Below, piece after piece: positions 8,222-15,445 of a stretch of 64,000 nucleotides of DNA. Source of the DNA: Candidatus Coprousia avicola (GTDB taxonomy: Bacteria > Actinomycetota > Coriobacteriia > Coriobacteriales > Coriobacteriaceae). How positions within the stretch are numbered: the stretch's first letter is position 1; each line of letters begins with the position of its first letter. A program made the translations under genes and the position numbers. The notes under the pieces were generated by a model, which saw only the letters and a program-made list of their open reading frames with translations, had not been told where the DNA came from and made no database searches. The stretch is from positions 37,167 through 101,166 of the forward strand of contig DVMF01000011.1 of assembly GCA_018715125.1 (NCBI GenBank), in the 5' to 3' direction.

Positions 8222-9142
8222 TTACGGCAGGTCGTTGCCCGCCGCCCGGTAGAGCTTCCACCACTGCGCGCGCGTAAGTTCGATGTCGGCACCGGCTGCC
8301 GCCTCCCGAATGTGCGCGGGCGAGGTCGAACCGCAGATAACCTGCATCTCGGCAGGATGCCGCAAGATCCACGCCGTCGCCACCGCCGTAGGCGTGGAAC
8401 CCACCTCGTCCGCGACCTCGGCCAGGGCGGCATTGAGCTCGGGGAAGTCGGGGTGGCCGATGAAGCACCCCGCAAACGTGCCAAACTGATACGGGCTCCA
8501 CGCCTGAATGGTCATGCCGTAGAGGCGCGCGCACTCGATAAGCCCCGTCCCGCGCTCGGCGGCGGTGTCGTCGTCCATGTTGACATGCAGGCCGCTGCTG
8601 ATGAGCTGCGTGTGACCGAGGCCGAATTGCAGCTGGTTGACCTCGAGCGGCACATCGATTGCCGCCTGCACCAGGTCGATCTGCCAAGGGTTCATGTTGC
8701 TCACGCCCAGATGGCGCACCTTGCCCGACTCGACCATGGCGCCGAGCGTCTCGGAGAGCTCATCGATATCCAAGAGCGGGTCGGGGCGGTGAAGCAGGAA
8801 GAAGTCGACGTAATCGGTCTGAAGCCGCTTGAGCTCCGCATCAAGCGCCGCCTCGAGATGCGCCCGCGAGAAGTCGTAGCGCTCGCCCGGCACGATACCC
8901 GCCTTGGTCTGCAGGACCACCTCTTCGCGCGGAACCCCGAGCTCCTTCAGCGCCGCTCCGAGCACCTCGGAGCTCTTGCCGCCGCCGTAGATGTCTGCGG
9001 AATCGAAGAAGTCGATGCCCGCCTCGAGCGCCGCGGCGATCGAGGCCGTCGCATCCGCGGGCGACAGGCCCGCAAAGCGCATGACGCCCAGTGCCACGCG
9101 CGAAGCCTCAACACCTGTCTGGCCGATTTCCTGCATGTTCAT
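8222..9142 (-). CDS. Aldo/keto reductase
   Basis: A 306-residue NADPH-dependent oxidoreductase with a TIM-barrel fold, reducing an aldehyde or ketone. The catalytic tetrad is visible as D47 and Y52 (FFDSADIYG), K80 (LQTKAG) and H118 (LLHRPD). The overall pattern, including VSNMNPWQ and a CGSTSP-like cofactor-binding segment near the C-terminus, resembles the E. coli YdhF group. Two in-frame starts are possible, 9142 and 9136; GAGGT suits the second slightly better. It stands alone: terminators follow it and the upstream region holds an inverted-repeat element. The substrate is not predictable. Confidence 0.88.
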   Translation of the reverse strand: MNMQEIGQTGVEASRVALGVMRFAGLSPADATASIAAALEAGIDFFDSADIYGGGKSSEVLGAALKELGVPREEVVLQTKAGIVPGERYDFSRAHLEAALDAELKRLQTDYVDFFLLHRPDPLLDIDELSETLGAMVESGKVRHLGVSNMNPWQIDLVQAAIDVPLEVNQLQFGLGHTQLISSGLHVNMDDDTAAERGTGLIECARLYGMTIQAWSPYQFGTFAGCFIGHPDFPELNAALAEVADEVGSTPTAVATAWILRHPAEMQVICGSTSPAHIREAAAGADIELTRAQWWKLYRAAGNDLP

Positions 9143-9285
9143 GGTGACCTCTTTTCTATGGAGCGGATGGATGACGCTCCCCCATGGTAGCGAATACCCT
9201 GGCGGCGATTCCGAGCGCGGCGCACCTTGCCGCGAGCGGCAGCATATGGGCCGTCATCGGGCGCGGACGCGGGGCACTTTTGCCC

Positions 9286-9424
9286 TTCGACGCTCGAATG
9301 TGCATCACATTCCGCATGCCCCTGGTAGCCTTGGCCGACGCGCATAGAAAGACGCACGTTCCGAGCTCCGGGACGCGACGTTTACATGCCCTTTCGCAGA
9401 TTTGATGCACATTTGAGCGTCGAA
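9286..9424. repeat. 139-bp element with 22-bp inverted repeat ends
   Basis: The 22-base arms 9286-9307 and 9403-9424 are reverse complements with one mismatch. The arm core (ATTTGATGCACAT-TGAG) recurs at 50926-50943. No transposase is inside. Size and termini resemble a MITE or a REP-like extragenic element; a cruciform-forming regulatory site is the alternative. Confidence 0.6.
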
Positions 9425-9478
9425 CGGCGCGCCCGTGAAAAACGACGAAGACGTCCTTTCCATCCTTCCTGGACATGC

Positions 9479-9524
9479 AAAAGCCCGCCCCCCGGCACCG
9501 TACGGGACGGCGCAAGGGGCGGGC
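9479..9524 (-). terminator. Terminator of the lysC-asd operon
   Basis: GCCCGCCCC (9483-9491) pairs with GGGGCGGGC (9516-9524). On the minus strand the stem is followed directly by TTTT (9482-9479). The loop contains a second partial pairing. It lies 46 bp past the asd stop. Confidence 0.8.
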
Positions 9525-9570
9525 GGCAAGCCCATCTGAGGATGATAGCTCGTTTGATGAGGACGCCGGC

Positions 9571-10596
9571 TTACCGGGTGAGCAGCTCCGCGATCTGTAC
9601 GGCGTTGGTCGCCGCGCCCTTGCGAATCTGGTCGCCGCAGCACCAGAAGGTGATGCCGCGCGCCACGTCCGGGTTGGAGATATCGCGCCGCACGCGCCCG
9701 ACCCAGATGAGGTCCTGGTCGGAGGTGTCGAGCGGCATGGGGTACCGGTCGTGCGCGCTTACGGCCGCGCGATCGTCCACCAGCTTGACACCGGGCGCGG
9801 CCTCAAGCGCCGCGCGAACCGCCTCGAGCTCCACCGGCCGGTCGAGCTCGAGCGTGACGCTCTCGGAGTGCGAGCGCAGCACCGGCACGCGCACACAGGT
9901 GCAGCACACCGCAAGCTCGGGCAGGTGCATGATCTTGCGGCCCTCGTTTTGGAGCTTCATCTCCTCGGAGGTGTAGCCCTCGTCGTTGAACCCGCCGATC
10001 TGCGGGATGAGGTTGCTCACGAGTTGCGCGGCAAAGGCGCGGGGCTCCGGCAGGGGCTCCCCCTTGCCCATGGCCTCGATCTGGGCCACCAGCTCGGCCA
10101 TCCCCGGCGCGCCGGCGCCCGAGGCCGCCTGATACGTCGACACGATCATGCGGCGCACGCCGGCGAGCTGATGGATGGGCCACGTGGGCACGAGCGCGAT
10201 GATGGTCGCGCAGTTGGGATTGGCGATGATGCCCTTGTGCCAGGCGATGTCGCCGCCGTTGATTTCGGGGATGACGAGGGGCACATCCGGATCCATGCGG
10301 AAGGCGTGGCTGTTGTCGACGACCGTCGCCCCCGCATCGACCGCTGAGGGCAGAAGCGCCTTGGCAATGGCGTCGTCTGCCGCGCCGAGCACGATGTCGC
10401 ACCCCTCGAACGAGGCGGGCGTCGCCTCCTCGATTACGATGTCCTCACCGCGAAACGCCATGGTCTTACCGGCCGAGCGCGCGCTCGCCAAGAGCTTGAG
10501 CCTGCCCACGGGGAAGCTGCGCTCCTCGAGACATTGCAGCATCTGCGTGCCCACGGCACCCGTTGCTCCCAAGATGGCGACGGTGTACTCCTTCAT
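9571..10596 (-). CDS. asd: Aspartate-semialdehyde dehydrogenase
   Basis: A 341-residue enzyme that reduces aspartyl-4-phosphate to aspartate semialdehyde with NADPH, the shared step to lysine, diaminopimelate, threonine and methionine. The nucleotide-binding loop is GATGAVG (10-16); the catalytic cysteine is C129 in IANPNCATI; a histidine in the LRSHSES segment (about 244) fits the active-site base. Length is normal for the family. The gene starts 42 bp after the aspartate kinase stop, so the two consecutive pathway steps form an operon that ends at the 9479-9524 terminator. Confidence 0.95.
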   Translation of the reverse strand: MKEYTVAILGATGAVGTQMLQCLEERSFPVGRLKLLASARSAGKTMAFRGEDIVIEEATPASFEGCDIVLGAADDAIAKALLPSAVDAGATVVDNSHAFRMDPDVPLVIPEINGGDIAWHKGIIANPNCATIIALVPTWPIHQLAGVRRMIVSTYQAASGAGAPGMAELVAQIEAMGKGEPLPEPRAFAAQLVSNLIPQIGGFNDEGYTSEEMKLQNEGRKIMHLPELAVCCTCVRVPVLRSHSESVTLELDRPVELEAVRAALEAAPGVKLVDDRAAVSAHDRYPMPLDTSDQDLIWVGRVRRDISNPDVARGITFWCCGDQIRKGAATNAVQIAELLTR

Positions 10597-10638
10597 AGGT
10601 CCTCCCTCTCCCCAGCGGGCGCCGCTCCCTGCGCGCGC

Positions 10639-12027
10639 CTACTTGTCGTCAACAACATGCGGCCGGGACTCGTCCGCGGTCTTCTTCAGGTCCTTCAGCT
10701 CCAGCAGATGGTCGCCATCGGAGAATGCCCGGTAGATGGCGCGGATGGCGTGCTCGAAATCGTCCTTGTGCACGCCGACGATGATGTTGATCTCGTCCGA
10801 GCCCTGGGCGATCATGCGGATGGAGATGCCCTCGTTGCCGAGCGCCGCGAACAGCTGACCGGAGATGCCCGGCCGGCCGATCATGTTGCGGCCCACGGTA
10901 GAGATGAGCGAGAGGTCGTCGACCACCTTGATGGCATCGGGCGCGACCTCGGTCTTGATGTCGGCGACAATGGACCAGATGCAGTCCTTCACGTCGTCGC
11001 CCTGCACCACGACGGCAAAGCTGTCGATGCCCGACGGGATGTGCTCGACCGACACGTGGTAGCGCTCGAAGATCGTCAGCGTGCGGCGGATGATGCCCAC
11101 CTCGTTGGACATGTGGTCTTTGAGGACGTGCACCGCCACGAAGTTCCTCTTGCCCGTGACGCCCGTGATGATGGGCTCGTCCTCCACGTAGTCCTCGCGG
11201 TCGGAGATGATGGTGCCGGGGTCCTGGGGGCGGTTGGTGTTGCGCACCGCGATGGGGATGCCCGCCTCCATAACGGGAAAGACGGCCTCCTCGTGCAGCA
11301 CGCTCGCGCCCATATAGGAGAGCTCGCGCATCTCCGAATAGGTGATGCGGCTGATGGGCTGCGGGTTCTCCACGATGCGCGGGTCGGCCGAGAGGAAGCC
11401 CGACACGTCCGTCCAGTTCTCGTACAGGTCGGCGTCGAGCGCCTGCGCGAGGATAGCGCCCGAGATGTCGCCGCCGCCTCGGTCGAGGAGCAAGATGCGG
11501 CCCTCGCGCGTGGCGCCGTAGAAGCCCGGCATCACAAAGCCCCCGGGGATGCCGCGCTCCTGGATGAGCTCGTGCGTGCGCCCCATGGCGAGCGTACCGT
11601 CGTGATGGAAGGCGACCACATCGGCCGCGTCGAGAAACGGCAGCCCCAGGTACTCGGCCATAAGCTGGGCGGTAAAGTACTCGCCGCGGCTGACGAGCTC
11701 CTCGGTGGAGAGGGCGCCCGCCTTGGCCTTCTCGGCAAACGCGGCAAACTCGTCACGGATGGGATAGGCGAGACCGAGCTCGTCGGCGATAGCGAAGTAG
11801 CGCGCGCCGATATCGGCCAGCAGGTCGTCGCACGAAACGTGATAGCGCACGTGGGCGGCGACCAAGTAGAGCAGGTCGGTGACCTTAGCGTCGCCCGAGA
11901 AGCGCCGGCCGCACGCCGACACCACGATAAAGCGGCGCGCGGGGTCGGCCTCCACGATGGCGCGGATCTTCTTGAAATGCGCGGCGTCGGCGACCGAGGA
12001 CCCGCCGAATTTTGCAATCTTAATCAT
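10639..12027 (-). CDS. lysC: Aspartate kinase
   Basis: A 462-residue monofunctional aspartokinase that phosphorylates aspartate with ATP and commits carbon to the aspartate amino-acid family. KFGGSSV at the N-terminus is the family signature. A catalytic amino-acid kinase domain is followed from about residue 310 by two ACT-type regulatory domains, so feedback inhibition by lysine and/or threonine is likely. The start at 12027 is supported by an AAAGG site and by KFGGSS position; a longer frame adds an implausible leader. It shares a 101-bp divergent region with thrC, so the two threonine-pathway operons may be controlled together. Confidence 0.94.
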   Translation of the reverse strand: MIKIAKFGGSSVADAAHFKKIRAIVEADPARRFIVVSACGRRFSGDAKVTDLLYLVAAHVRYHVSCDDLLADIGARYFAIADELGLAYPIRDEFAAFAEKAKAGALSTEELVSRGEYFTAQLMAEYLGLPFLDAADVVAFHHDGTLAMGRTHELIQERGIPGGFVMPGFYGATREGRILLLDRGGGDISGAILAQALDADLYENWTDVSGFLSADPRIVENPQPISRITYSEMRELSYMGASVLHEEAVFPVMEAGIPIAVRNTNRPQDPGTIISDREDYVEDEPIITGVTGKRNFVAVHVLKDHMSNEVGIIRRTLTIFERYHVSVEHIPSGIDSFAVVVQGDDVKDCIWSIVADIKTEVAPDAIKVVDDLSLISTVGRNMIGRPGISGQLFAALGNEGISIRMIAQGSDEINIIVGVHKDDFEHAIRAIYRAFSDGDHLLELKDLKKTADESRPHVVDDK

Positions 12028-12128
12028 GACGAACGAGTTACCTTTCCGGGTAGTGCACGTGGGGCGCGGCAGCTCTGATACCATGGGCGCATACCTTGAG
12101 CGTCCGAGGCATTTAAGGAGCTACCGAT

Positions 12129-13652
12129 ATGAGTCTGTACCATAGCACACGTTCGCGCGCGCACGCATGCTCGGCAAAACAAGCTATCCGCACGGGTCTC
12201 GCCCCGGACGGGGGCCTTTTTGTCTCCGATGCCCTCGGCACGCAAAAAGTCGACGTAGATACCCTCGCGGACAAAGACTATGCCGCCATAGCCCGCGAGG
12301 TCCTCGGTTTGTTACTACCTGATTACACGGCAGACGAGATCGCTGCCTGCGTGGACGAGGCCTATACCGGCACGTTCGCGAGCCCCGAGGTGACCCCCGT
12401 GGTCGACATCGCCCCCGTCGGCGGCGAGGGCGCCCCGCACGCGCACGTGCTCGAGCTCTACCACGGCCCCACGAGCGCCTTTAAGGACGTCGCCCTCCAG
12501 ATGCTGCCGCGCCTCATGGCGCGCGCGCAGGCGGGCGCGGGCGCAGGCGAGCGCATCATGATCGTCACCGCCACCTCGGGCGACACGGGCAAGGCCGCCC
12601 TCGCCGGCTTTGCCGACGCCCCAGGCTGCGGCATCACCGTCTTCTACCCCGAGGGCAAGGTCAGCCGCGTGCAGGAGCTGCAGATGACAACGCAAGCGGG
12701 GGCGAATGTGGCCGTCGCCGCCGTGCGCGGCAACTTTGACGATGCGCAGAGCGCCGTGAAGCGCATCTTCGCCGACCGCGCGCTCGCAGACCGCCTCGCC
12801 AGCGCGGGGGTTGTGCTCTCGAGCGCCAACTCCATCAACGTCGGGCGCCTCGTTCCGCAGGTCGTCTACTACTTCGCCTCCTACGCGCAGCTCCTGCGCG
12901 CGGGCGCCATCGCCGCCGGCGACGCCGTCGAGTTCTGCGTGCCCACCGGCAACTTCGGCGATGTGCTCGCCGGGTACTACGCCAAGATGCTCGGCCTGCC
13001 CGTCGAGCGCCTCATCGTGGCGAGCGATAAGAACAATGTGCTCTTCGACTTCCTCACCACCGGCGTCTACGACCGCAATCGCCCGTTTTTCACCACCACG
13101 TCGCCCTCGATGGACATCCTCATCTCCTCGAACCTCGAGCGCATGCTCTACTACGTCTCGGACGGCGACTGCGAGCTCATCGCCGGCCTTATGGCCGACC
13201 TGGCCGAGACCGGGCGTTTTGAGGTGCCGCCCGCGCTCCTCGCCAAGATTCGGGAGACCTTTGCGTGCGGCTGGGCGGACGAGGACGAGGTTGCGGGAGC
13301 CATCGCCGCCTGCTGGCGCGACAACGCCTACCTCATCGACCCGCACACGGCCTGCGGCTACCACGTGATGGAGCAGCTGCCCGCCGCTCCGGGTGCCGCA
13401 GCGCGCGTGCTCCTCTCCACCGCAAGCCCCTACAAGTTCCCGCGCGCCGTGCTCCAGGCACTCGGTGCCGAGGTCCCCGCCGACGACTTCGCCTGTATGC
13501 GGGCTCTCGAGGAGGCGACCGGCACCACGGCGCCCGCGCAGCTCGCCGCCCTCGAAGCGGCCGCGGTGCGCTTCGCCGACGTCGTCGATGTGCCCGGCAT
13601 GGGTGCCTATGTGGAGAGCGCGGCGCAGCGCCTCGAGGAGGCGGCGCGATGA
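12129..13652 (+). CDS. thrC: Threonine synthase
   Basis: A 507-residue PLP enzyme that converts O-phosphohomoserine to threonine. The PLP lysine is K119 in HGPTSAFKD, and TSGDTGKA and FCVPTGNFGD are conserved cofactor-phosphate and substrate segments. The length and the N-terminal TRGLAPDGGL-like region match the long, fungal/E. coli-type class. An AAGGAG site lies 8 bases before the ATG. The stop overlaps the homoserine kinase start by 4 bp (ATGA), indicating translational coupling. Homoserine dehydrogenase, needed between asd and thrB, is not in the window. Confidence 0.95.
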   Translation: MSLYHSTRSRAHACSAKQAIRTGLAPDGGLFVSDALGTQKVDVDTLADKDYAAIAREVLGLLLPDYTADEIAACVDEAYTGTFASPEVTPVVDIAPVGGEGAPHAHVLELYHGPTSAFKDVALQMLPRLMARAQAGAGAGERIMIVTATSGDTGKAALAGFADAPGCGITVFYPEGKVSRVQELQMTTQAGANVAVAAVRGNFDDAQSAVKRIFADRALADRLASAGVVLSSANSINVGRLVPQVVYYFASYAQLLRAGAIAAGDAVEFCVPTGNFGDVLAGYYAKMLGLPVERLIVASDKNNVLFDFLTTGVYDRNRPFFTTTSPSMDILISSNLERMLYYVSDGDCELIAGLMADLAETGRFEVPPALLAKIRETFACGWADEDEVAGAIAACWRDNAYLIDPHTACGYHVMEQLPAAPGAAARVLLSTASPYKFPRAVLQALGAEVPADDFACMRALEEATGTTAPAQLAALEAAAVRFADVVDVPGMGAYVESAAQRLEEAAR

Positions 13653-14530
13653 TCAAGATCTCCGTTCCCGCCACGAGCGCGAACCTCGGCATCGGCTACG
13701 ACACGCTCGGCATGGCGGTCTCGCTCTACGCGCACATCACGATGGACCGCGCCGACGAGCTCACCATCACGGGCTGCCCCGATGAGTTCCGCGGACCCGA
13801 CAACATGGTCTACCAGTCCTTTGTATTTGCATTGGAATCGTGGGGCGAAGAGCCCTTCCCCGTCGCCATCCACATCGAGACCGAGGTGCCCGTCGCACGC
13901 GGCCTGGGCTCCAGCTCCACCCTCGTGGTCGCCGGCATCATGGGGGCCGCTGCCCTCACGAGCCACACGGTGACGCGCGAGGAGCTCGTAGCGCTCGCCA
14001 CCAAGCTCGAGGGCCACCCCGACAACGTCGCGCCCGCGATTCTGGGCGCCGCCGTATGCTCGTTCACACCCGAGGGCGAGCTGCCGCGGTGCCTCCGCTA
14101 CGACGTCTCCCCGCGCCTGCGCTTCATCACCGTCATCCCCCCGTACGAGGTCCACACCGCGGACGCCCGCAAGGTGGTGCCCACCGAGGTGCCGCTCGCC
14201 ACGGCGGTATGGCAGATGGGTCGCATCGCCGGCCTCACCCGCGGGCTCGAGACGGGCGACACCGCGCTCATCGCCGCCGCCAACGACGACCGCCTGCAGG
14301 AGCCCTACCGCCGCGCGCTCATCCCCGACTACGACGCCATCCGCACGGCGTGCCTTAACGGAGGGGCCAAAACGCTCTGGATCTCGGGCTCCGGCTCCAC
14401 CCTTATGGCCGTGACCGACGACACCATCGTGGCGAAGTTCCTCCAGGTGCGGCTGCGCGAGGCGTTCCCCGCCTGCGAGACGCATATCCTCACCTGCGAC
14501 ACCGAGGGCGCGCAGATCGAATACCTGTAA
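13649..14530 (+). CDS. thrB: Homoserine kinase
   Basis: A 293-residue GHMP-family kinase that phosphorylates homoserine using ATP. The N-terminal VPATSANLGIGYDTLG segment and the ATP-binding PVARGLGSSS motif are diagnostic, and a WISGSGSTLMA motif lies near the C-terminus. It is translationally coupled to thrC through a 4-bp overlap, giving the last two steps of threonine synthesis from one transcript. The 3' end converges on the XRE regulator with only 8 bp between stops. Confidence 0.95.
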   Translation: MIKISVPATSANLGIGYDTLGMAVSLYAHITMDRADELTITGCPDEFRGPDNMVYQSFVFALESWGEEPFPVAIHIETEVPVARGLGSSSTLVVAGIMGAAALTSHTVTREELVALATKLEGHPDNVAPAILGAAVCSFTPEGELPRCLRYDVSPRLRFITVIPPYEVHTADARKVVPTEVPLATAVWQMGRIAGLTRGLETGDTALIAAANDDRLQEPYRRALIPDYDAIRTACLNGGAKTLWISGSGSTLMAVTDDTIVAKFLQVRLREAFPACETHILTCDTEGAQIEYL

Positions 14531-14538
14531 CGCGTGGC

Positions 14539-15210
14539 TCACGCCACTTCGTCGAGCGTGAACACCGGTTCCATAAGGTCCTCTATCGCGCAATGGAGGA
14601 CACGGGCAAGGCTCTGCAACGTTTGAGCCTGGGCCTTGTTGATGTCCTTCCTGCGCTGCTCGTACATCTGGACGGAACGCAGGCCCACACGGGATCGGTG
14701 CGCGAGCTCGCGTTGCGAGAGGCGCAGGGCGCTGCGCGAGGCAGCGAGCCGAGTGGGTACTCTCGCCTCGTTATCTCGCGCTACCTCGGCAAAGAGCTCG
14801 CAGAAGCGCTCCTCAGACGCTTCGTGCCAGGGATGGTACCGTGCTACGAGCTCGTCGTAGGGCATAACGCGAAATAGCTCGTCGAAGGAAAGCGCCAAAC
14901 GCCACTGAATGTATGCGGCAACCCACCCCACCCAGTAATGGGGCGTCTTTTCAAACCTGAACAGAGGCTTGGGAAGCGCCGCGTCATCATATCCCAGCTC
15001 ACGCGTAAGGCGTGCAAACAGCTCCGGACCCGATAGACCCGAGACAACCGACGGATTGCCTTTGGCAAACATGTCGCTCAGCGGACTCATACAGAACAAA
15101 TCAGAGACCTCATCGCCCTCCGCCCCATAATCATCCACCGCATACTCGAAGAATTCCGCGAGCACAGCCATAGCATCAGCCAGATACAGGCGGTCGTATG
15201 CGCACATCAT
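14539..15210 (-). CDS. Orphan XRE-type regulator with C-terminal HTH
   Basis: A 223-residue protein. The Cro/C1-type helix-turn-helix is at the C-terminus (about 155-212: RLSQRELAHRSRVGLRSVQMYE), unlike most XRE regulators. The N-terminal part begins DRLYLADAMAVLAEFFEYAVDD and has an FAKGNPSVVSGLSGPEL segment; I associate such N-termini with antitoxin-like proteins found beside small DUF genes in Firmicutes and Coriobacteria, but no partner gene is present here. The ribosome site GGAGGGG allows either of two adjacent ATGs. Its target is unknown. Confidence 0.65.
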   Translation of the reverse strand: MMCAYDRLYLADAMAVLAEFFEYAVDDYGAEGDEVSDLFCMSPLSDMFAKGNPSVVSGLSGPELFARLTRELGYDDAALPKPLFRFEKTPHYWVGWVAAYIQWRLALSFDELFRVMPYDELVARYHPWHEASEERFCELFAEVARDNEARVPTRLAASRSALRLSQRELAHRSRVGLRSVQMYEQRRKDINKAQAQTLQSLARVLHCAIEDLMEPVFTLDEVA

Positions 15211-15355
15211 CCCGCTTCATCCCCTCCGACAGAATCGTAATAGCGCAATAGCAAGGATGAAGAATGGCTATTACCGTGGACGGATATTGATGTTATGACC
15301 ACCTATCTCAAGGGCGGGCGCCCTCATTAACAAGATGGTCGCTACCAGAATCAAC

Positions 15356-15407
15356 GAGCCGCATCACCGCTCTGACTAAAGACTTTGTCTGAGCGGTGAT
15401 GCGGCTC
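15356..15407. repeat. 52-bp near-perfect palindrome before the YgiQ-type gene
   Basis: Perfect 17-base arms (15356-15372 and 15391-15407) surround an 18-base centre in which GAC/GTC and AAA/TTT also pair, so almost all 52 bases can fold into one hairpin. No T-run follows on either strand, so it does not look like a simple terminator. It ends 38 bp before the next gene and may be an operator, an RNA structure in the leader, or a repeat element. No clear promoter was found around it. The rest of 15211-15355 is comparatively AT-rich and holds nothing else I recognise. Confidence 0.7.
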
Positions 15408-15445
15408 TGATACGATGGGGCAAACGAACGTCAGACAGGAGTATC

